This document shows positions 1 to 4,004 of a DNA stretch of 6,022 nucleotides, piece after piece. The notes beneath the pieces were generated by a model. That model did not search any database. It was not told where the DNA came from and was given only the letters and a program-made list of their open reading frames with translations. How positions within the stretch are numbered: position 1 is the first letter of the stretch; each line of letters begins with the position of its first letter. The DNA lies in contig CALGVF010000314.1 in assembly GCA_937920115.1 (NCBI GenBank), forward strand, positions 1-6,022, in the 5' to 3' direction. Both the position numbers and the translations under genes were made by a program. This stretch comes from an uncultured Clostridia bacterium. GTDB lineage: Bacteria > Bacillota > Clostridia > Christensenellales > Borkfalkiaceae.

Positions 1-388
1 CGTTTTTTGCGAACATTTCCTGACTTATTTGTTTAATTTCGTTTTTTGCCCTTTCAAATCGGGTTTCTCCCGCCGTTTTTGCAAGCATACTCGAAGACGC
101 GTCGAGAACGATTATTTTTTCCTCGTCGTTTTTCGGCTTTTCTATAATCGTAACGGGTTTCGAGATAATGAACGCCGCAAGCGAAAGAATCAGTATCTGA
201 CACAGTAAAATGAGAATGTTTCTCAATTTACTAATCGGTATTCTTTTTTTCTTATATTTAAGGCTTAATTTCCAGACAAATGTCGAGGAAATTACCTTGT
301 GTTGATAATTCGGCTTGAGGAGGTAAATAATAAGCAACACCACAAGCGATATCAACGCGATAAGCCCTATCGGTAGTAATAATTTCAT
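1..388 (-). CDS. BatA-like membrane-anchored vWA protein, N-terminal part
   Basis: Reading the minus strand from the ATG at 388 gives an open frame of 129 codons that runs off the left edge, so the C-terminus is missing. Residues about 3-24 (PIGLIALISLVVLLIIYLL) form one transmembrane helix. Residues 25-57 are rich in Lys and Arg, and residues about 58-76 form a second helix. This puts the basic loop in the cytoplasm and everything after residue 77 outside. A vWA domain starts near residue 91 with strand IIVLDASSSM (92-101), where D96, S98 and S100 make the DxSxS MIDAS metal site. Two N-terminal helices followed by vWA is the layout of BatA/BatB (aerotolerance-type) proteins. The ATG lies in an ATGA overlap with the stop of the DUF58 gene, and a weak AGGT (minus strand, 397-400) sits 8 bases upstream, which supports this start and translational coupling. 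The family is clear; BatA versus BatB or a related double-helix vWA protein cannot be settled from the fragment. Confidence 0.85.
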   Translation of the reverse strand, partial: MKLLLPIGLIALISLVVLLIIYLLKPNYQHKVISSTFVWKLSLKYKKKRIPISKLRNILILLCQILILSLAAFIISKPVTIIEKPKNDEEKIIVLDASSSMLAKTAGETRFERAKNEIKQISQEMFAKN

Positions 389-1284
389 TCGGTTATACCT
401 ATATTCATAAGTTGTTGGAAAATCGCTTTCTCAATCGGATCGTCGCACGAGACGTTTATAACGTCGACACCTCGCGTCACGCAAAAGGCACGCATATCGT
501 ATATATAATCGTGTAACGCTTCCTCATACGCGCTGAGCATTCCTCGGGTTATATTTATTTTCATATTTCTCGTGTCTTCAACGCCGTCAGATTCCGAATC
601 GATAAGCGTTACTCTGCCTGAATAGTTCGGGTCTGCCTCCTGCGGAGCGATTACCTGTATCAAAACAACCTGTCTCTTTCTGTAAAGAAGATAATCGACT
701 GCTTTTTTCCAGTTACTCTCAGTGAAGAAATCGGAAATAATAACGGTAAGACCGTCGTTTCGTCCCTGATCGTCGCAGTTTACTATCGCCTTTTCCAGAT
801 CGGAATCCCCTTCGAATTCGATTTTTTCGAGATCGCCGACAGCACGGAAAAATGAATTCTTACCGACTATCGTTCCGAAAGGATTTACCGCTTTGTCTCC
901 TTTAACGAGCCTTATCGAGAGTTTGTCCATATTATGAACGGACAAAAAACCCAACGCGGCTGCAAAAGCGATCGAATAAGCACCTTTTTCGGGGTATGCC
1001 TTACCCATCGAAGCCGAACAGTCGAGAAAAATTCTCGTATGCATTTGACGCTCGTCAGTGAAAAGTTTTAAGAAATACTTTTCGAATCGACTGTAAAGGT
1101 TCCAGTCGATTCTTCGAATATCGTCGCCGAGCATATACTCTCTGTAATCGGCAAATTCTACGGTCTGTCCGTATGTTTTAACCAGATGTTTTCCGCCGAA
1201 AAAACCGGCGAGTTCCGGTTTGAGGTTTAAAGCCGTCGTTTCGAGACGGCTGAAAAACTCGTTGTTAAGGTAAGATGTTTTCAT
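385..1284 (-). CDS. DUF58 family protein with vWA-like MIDAS site
   Basis: This 299-residue protein is full length for the short, soluble form of DUF58. The family signature GDDIRRIDW is at residues 53-61, preceded by the usual R-x-Y (48-50). It is followed by the vWA-like fold: strand RIFLDCSAS (84-92) carries the MIDAS DxSxS motif as D88, S90 and S92, and VIISDFF (181-187) supplies a second conserved Asp region. No transmembrane segment or signal peptide is visible, so a cytoplasmic location is expected. DUF58 proteins are habitually encoded beside MoxR ATPases and are thought to act as their partners; the biochemical role is not known in general. The ATG at 1284 shares one base with the MoxR stop (TAATG) and has no strong ribosome-binding site of its own, so translation is probably coupled to MoxR. 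Its own stop overlaps the next start by 4 bases. Nothing looks broken. Confidence 0.93.
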   Translation of the reverse strand: MKTSYLNNEFFSRLETTALNLKPELAGFFGGKHLVKTYGQTVEFADYREYMLGDDIRRIDWNLYSRFEKYFLKLFTDERQMHTRIFLDCSASMGKAYPEKGAYSIAFAAALGFLSVHNMDKLSIRLVKGDKAVNPFGTIVGKNSFFRAVGDLEKIEFEGDSDLEKAIVNCDDQGRNDGLTVIISDFFTESNWKKAVDYLLYRKRQVVLIQVIAPQEADPNYSGRVTLIDSESDGVEDTRNMKINITRGMLSAYEEALHDYIYDMRAFCVTRGVDVINVSCDDPIEKAIFQQLMNIGITE

Positions 1285-2384
1285 TATTTTTTACCGAAAA
1301 AAGACTTCTTTTTTACCTCTGTTACTTCTATTTCCTCTTTTTTCTTTTCGCCGCCTTTAAATTTTGCAGAAACTTCCTCGACTATTTGTCTGACGATTTC
1401 GTCGGGCGAAATTCTTTCGGCAACCGCTTCGAAATTAAGTTTCATACGGTGACGAAGAACAGGATATGCGAGTTCGTTCAAATCGGAATACGCAACGTTA
1501 TATCTTCCCGCCATAAGAGCGTGAACCTTTGCCGCCGATATGAGAGCCTGTCCCGCTCTCGGGCTTGCTCCTAAACGTACGTATTTTTTCGCCGCCGCGC
1601 TCGCGCATTCGCTGTCGGGGTGAGTCGCCGAACAAAGAGTCATTGCGTAACGAAGAACGTCGTCGGCGACGGGAATGCTGTTCGCAACCGCGCGCATTTC
1701 GAGAAGTTCCTCGCCGCTGCACGCCGCTTCCGCAACTTCCGCCATTGTCTTCTGAGTAAGACTTACTATGTCCATAAGTTCGTCGAGCGACGGATTCGGA
1801 ACGATAAGTTTAAACATAAAACGGTCCATCTGCGCTTCGGGAAGGGGGTAAGTACCGTCCTGCTCAACGGGGTTTTGCGTAGCGAGAACGAAGAAAGGCT
1901 CTTTCATTTTCCTCGAAACGCCCATAACCGTAACTGTATGCTCCTGCATCGCTTCGAGAAGAGCCGACTGAGTTTTCGGTGTCGCTCTGTTTATTTCGTC
2001 GGCAAGAATAATGTTGCTGAAAATCGGTCCCGGCTCGAAACGAAACGACGAATTACCCTTCTCGTCTTTGACGATTATATTGGTACCCGTAACGTCTGCG
2101 GGCATAAGGTCGGGCGTGAACTGTATTCTCGAAAACGGAAGGTCGAAAACTCTTCCGAGAGTTCTTACAAGTCTTGTTTTTCCGACCCCGGGAACGCCCT
2201 CCAATAGCACGTTACCGCCAGCAATCATCGCGATTATCGTTCCCTGAACGACGTCGTTTTGTCCGATTACGTCTCGTCTTATCTGTTTAAAAATATTCTC
2301 GCAAGTTTTGCTGAATCTGTTTACGCTCTCTTCGGTTACTTTATTTTTTCCGTTTACCGTATCGAAATTTTCCTCTGTTGCCAT
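1284..2384 (-). CDS. MoxR-family AAA+ ATPase
   Basis: The 366-residue protein carries the full set of MoxR/AAA_3 motifs. The Walker A loop GVPGVGKT is at 63-70 and Walker B IILADE at 125-130, continuing into the family-typical INRATPKTQSALLEAMQE (131-148). Sensor 1 ATQNP is at 168-172, the arginine-finger region EAQMDRF at 183-189, and the sensor 2 motif GASPRAG at 272-278. It should therefore be an active, ring-forming cytoplasmic ATPase that remodels or matures client proteins, working with the DUF58 and vWA proteins encoded directly downstream. The ATG at 2384 has a strong AAAGGAG site (minus strand, 2394-2400) at 9 bases spacing, which fixes the start. The last 23 residues (344-366) form a Lys/Glu-rich tail after the expected C-terminal lid domain and look like an add-on. 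The exact client cannot be told from sequence. Subfamily assignment within MoxR was not attempted. Confidence 0.96.
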   Translation of the reverse strand: MATEENFDTVNGKNKVTEESVNRFSKTCENIFKQIRRDVIGQNDVVQGTIIAMIAGGNVLLEGVPGVGKTRLVRTLGRVFDLPFSRIQFTPDLMPADVTGTNIIVKDEKGNSSFRFEPGPIFSNIILADEINRATPKTQSALLEAMQEHTVTVMGVSRKMKEPFFVLATQNPVEQDGTYPLPEAQMDRFMFKLIVPNPSLDELMDIVSLTQKTMAEVAEAACSGEELLEMRAVANSIPVADDVLRYAMTLCSATHPDSECASAAAKKYVRLGASPRAGQALISAAKVHALMAGRYNVAYSDLNELAYPVLRHRMKLNFEAVAERISPDEIVRQIVEEVSAKFKGGEKKKEEIEVTEVKKKSFFGKK

Positions 2385-2393
2385 TTCTGTTGT

Positions 2394-2400
2394 CTCCTTT
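2394..2400 (-). promoter_or_regulatory. Ribosome-binding site of the MoxR gene
   Basis: The minus strand reads AAAGGAG here, 9 bases before the ATG at 2384. It is one of the two strong Shine-Dalgarno matches in the unit. The two downstream genes lack a comparable site and probably depend on coupling from MoxR. Confidence 0.8.
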
Positions 2401-2472
2401 TTGTTTGAATGCCCCGTTCGGCGTTATCTAACGACTTTAAATCTGAGGCTGAATTATTGTTTATATCTATGT

Positions 2473-3711
2473 TTAGTTTAGCAAATCATAATAATTATCA
2501 ATGATTTTTTGTAGCCAATCGGGAATCTCTTCGCCATTAGCCTTCTTTTCCTCATATTCTTTCAAATACTCGTCTTTTCTTTCATGATAATCTTGAGTTC
2601 CGTCGATAATTTTGTCGTTATCGTTATCGCTTTTTCCGCCTTCGCCGCCTCCGTCTTCTCCGGGTTTATCGTTATCGGAGTCGCCTTCTTTTTCGCTGTT
2701 GTTACTCTGGTTTTCGTTGTCGGGGTTATCTTCTGACGGCATTTCTTCGCCCTCTTCCTGCGGAGCGTCTCCGCCTTCGCCGCCTTCACCCTCGCCGTTT
2801 CCCATTTCGCTGAAAAATGCGAAAACATAAATCGTTATTTCACCGCTTTCGGGAGATTTTACGATAAACCAACCGTTAGGCTCATAATAGTAACTGTCTA
2901 TCAGACTATCGTCATAAACAAAAGCAACTTTTTTGCTTTCATCCATCATCGAATCGTCTACGACAACGCCGATTTCTCTACGCTCAACGCCTTCAGTCGT
3001 TCCCGACCAACCAACAAACATATAATCGGGGTCTGCAGTTGCGATAACGGGTTCGCCGCTCTCGCCTTTTGCTATAATCTGCTCTTCGTTTCCGTCTATC
3101 ATTCCGTTATCGGTTTCAACCAATATTCCGAGTTGAGCGTACATTCCGTAGTCAATAGGAATGTACTTAACGGTGTAATATCTCTCGTTAGGGTTGACGA
3201 TATTGTTAATAAAATCTTCACCGTCGGGTATTTTTCCCGTCGCGCCGAGAACGTTTACCGTAGTCATACCGCAAGAAAGGCAGAAAGAAACGCACAAAAC
3301 AACTATAAGCGAGGTTCTGAAACCGAATTTTATTTCTTTTGCGTTTACTTTTTTTAACGCTCCGATTGCGTCTTCACGCTGTTTCATTGCAATATACGAA
3401 TCGTCGTTTTCAAGTTCGCTCATAGTAAGAATACGCTCCTCTAATCCGAGCGAGTCGATTCTTTTAGCCATTGAGGTAGTCGTCGGACGAAACATACGGA
3501 AGTAAAAAAGAACGGATAAAGCGGCTGTTACGCCGACGTATATCGCGATCGCTATCCATAAAGCGTTTACGTTGTAAAACCACAAAACGGCAGACGTTAT
3601 AAACACGATAAAAAGAGAAAATACCGATGATAACATCACGGATTTCAATACTCCTTCTATCGCGAGTTTTTTATAGAACGATCTAAAAGCAGAATCTTTC
3701 ATTGTTTTCAA
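2473..3711 (-). CDS. Three-helix membrane protein with InlB-B-repeat-like domain and acidic tail; first gene of MoxR unit
   Basis: I do not recognise a named family for this 412-residue protein. Hydrophobic helices lie at about 24-46, 49-71 and 131-155. Basic residues before helix 1 (K14, K15), after helix 2 (R72, R75, K83, R84) and before helix 3 (K125, K128, R132) put the N-terminus and the 72-130 loop in the cytoplasm and everything after residue 156 outside. The loop stretch RIDSLGLEERILTMSEL (84-100) recalls the region after the helices in DUF4175-type proteins, a resemblance from memory only. Residues about 179-268 look like one InlB-type B-repeat. Residues 304-370 are a Gly/Asp/Glu/Asn-rich linker, and residues 371-412 are a charged, probably helical tail. 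The encoded start is TTG at 3711, 12 bases after AAAGGAG; an ATG at 3702 (three codons later) would be 21 bases away. An in-frame TAA lies just after the AAAGGAG, so no earlier start is possible. The gene precedes MoxR by 88 bases on the same strand and probably belongs to its unit. Confidence 0.85.
   Translation of the reverse strand: MKTMKDSAFRSFYKKLAIEGVLKSVMLSSVFSLFIVFITSAVLWFYNVNALWIAIAIYVGVTAALSVLFYFRMFRPTTTSMAKRIDSLGLEERILTMSELENDDSYIAMKQREDAIGALKKVNAKEIKFGFRTSLIVVLCVSFCLSCGMTTVNVLGATGKIPDGEDFINNIVNPNERYYTVKYIPIDYGMYAQLGILVETDNGMIDGNEEQIIAKGESGEPVIATADPDYMFVGWSGTTEGVERREIGVVVDDSMMDESKKVAFVYDDSLIDSYYYEPNGWFIVKSPESGEITIYVFAFFSEMGNGEGEGGEGGDAPQEEGEEMPSEDNPDNENQSNNSEKEGDSDNDKPGEDGGGEGGKSDNDNDKIIDGTQDYHERKDEYLKEYEEKKANGEEIPDWLQKIIDNYYDLLN
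2602..2805 (-). other. Acidic low-complexity linker in the membrane protein
   Basis: Residues about 303-370 consist almost only of Gly, Glu, Asp, Asn, Ser and Pro. Counting residues 304-370 gives 24 acidic residues against four Lys. Runs such as GEGEGGEGG and SDNDNDK suggest a disordered, strongly negative spacer outside the membrane. It separates the globular part from a more ordinary charged C-terminal segment with the end EIPDWLQKIIDNYYDLLN, which may be the functional contact site. Confidence 0.8.
2908..3177 (-). other. InlB-B-repeat-like extracytoplasmic domain
   Basis: Residues about 179-268 of the membrane protein follow the pattern of bacterial InlB-type B-repeats. There is a first strand YYTVKY, a mid-domain Gly-rich turn (IIAKGESGEP), the core IATADPDYMFVGWSG (223-237), and a closing strand KVAFVYDD (261-268). 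In the family, the core reads roughly A-x-P-x-x-G-Y-x-F-x-G-W-S and the repeat ends in a V-x-A-x-F strand. The typical Gly before Tyr is Asp here (D229). Such domains are small beta-rich modules of secreted and surface proteins. The match is by pattern only. Confidence 0.6.
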
Positions 3712-3723
3712 AGTTAAATTTTA

Positions 3724-3730
3724 CTCCTTT
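3724..3730 (-). promoter_or_regulatory. Ribosome-binding site deciding a TTG start
   Basis: The minus strand reads AAAGGAG. It is 12 bases from the TTG at 3711 and 21 bases from the first in-frame ATG at 3702. The usual optimum is about 5-10, so TTG is the better but still stretched choice. An in-frame TAA lies between this site and the TTG, ruling out an earlier start. Confidence 0.65.
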
Positions 3731-3749
3731 GTACCGAACAAAATAGAAA

Positions 3750-3778
3750 ATCGTCCGATATCGTTTTTCCGCAATCGT
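3750..3778 (-). repeat. Short direct repeats upstream of the MoxR unit
   Basis: Reading the minus strand, ACGATTGCGGA (3778-3768) and ACGATATCGGA (3764-3754) match at 9 of 11 positions, and a third ACGAT starts at 3754. Starts are 14 and 10 bases apart. The second copy contains the perfect 8-base palindrome CGATATCG (3756-3763). The cluster lies 43 to 67 bases ahead of the TTG start, where a promoter or operator would be expected. I could not place a convincing -35/-10 pair here, although TATTTT (minus strand, 3745-3740) is a possible -10. The regulatory role is a guess. Confidence 0.3.
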
Positions 3779-3806
3779 TTGTGACTGTTTGCGACAAATC
3801 CCCGTT

Positions 3807-3876
3807 AAAAACGCACAAACCGAACGGCGTTAATTTGCCGATTTTTCGGCAAAAACGCCATTCGTGTCTGTGTTTT
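3807..3876 (-). terminator. Intrinsic terminator after the BspA-like gene
   Basis: On the minus strand an inner stem TTTGCCGA/TCGGCAAA (3853-3846 with 3841-3834) closes a four-base AAAA loop. After a two-base bulge it extends by an 11-base outer stem (3864-3854 with 3831-3821) that contains one G.U wobble. Weaker pairing continues outward: CACA with TGTG, and AAAA with TTTT. The T run TTTTT (3811-3807) follows. The hairpin begins 9 to 20 bases after the BspA-like stop and lies before the next gene on the same strand, the expected place for a terminator. The wobble pair would be a C/A mismatch in plus-strand RNA, so the structure fits the minus strand better. Confidence 0.7.
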
Positions 3877-3884
3877 ATTAAGTT

Positions 3885-4004
3885 TTACGCGTTTGCTCCG
3901 AGCCAAAGAACTTTCGCTCCGCAACCCGTAAGCATTTCGTCGTCCCAAGAGGAAGGCTTGCCGCTTTCTGAAACCTTCGATACGTCTATCGTCTGCCCCT
4001 CAGT
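3885..4004 (-). other. Degenerate C-terminal cap of the LRR protein
   Basis: The last 39 residues, after the final recognisable repeat ending FDGW, no longer follow the repeat period. They keep Trp and Cys landmarks: SSWDDEMLTGC and then AKVLWLG, with only ANA after it. In many Firmicute LRR_5 proteins the array ends in a comparable segment with two Trp residues, which probably shields the hydrophobic edge of the solenoid. That comparison is from memory. Confidence 0.5.

Noticed and set aside
1620..2207. 195-codon open frame on the plus strand
   Set aside because: It lies wholly inside the MoxR gene on the other strand, whose motifs are unambiguous. Its translation is rich in Arg, Phe and Ser with no recognisable domain, as expected of a shadow frame.
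2385..2472. Possible hairpin and terminator between the membrane protein and MoxR genes
   Set aside because: Only tiny palindromes are present (CGTTA/TAACG with a two-base gap, CCGTTCGG) with no T run after them, so read-through into MoxR is more likely.
2612..2830. Plus-strand frame rich in Ser, Pro and Leu
   Set aside because: It is the complement of the acidic Gly/Asp/Glu linker of the membrane protein; the low complexity is inherited from that coding sequence.
3712..3806. A standard sigma-70 promoter for the MoxR unit
   Set aside because: TATTTT at 3745-3740 (minus strand) could be a -10, but the bases 17-18 upstream are A-rich with no TTGACA-like hexamer. I could not support a specific promoter.
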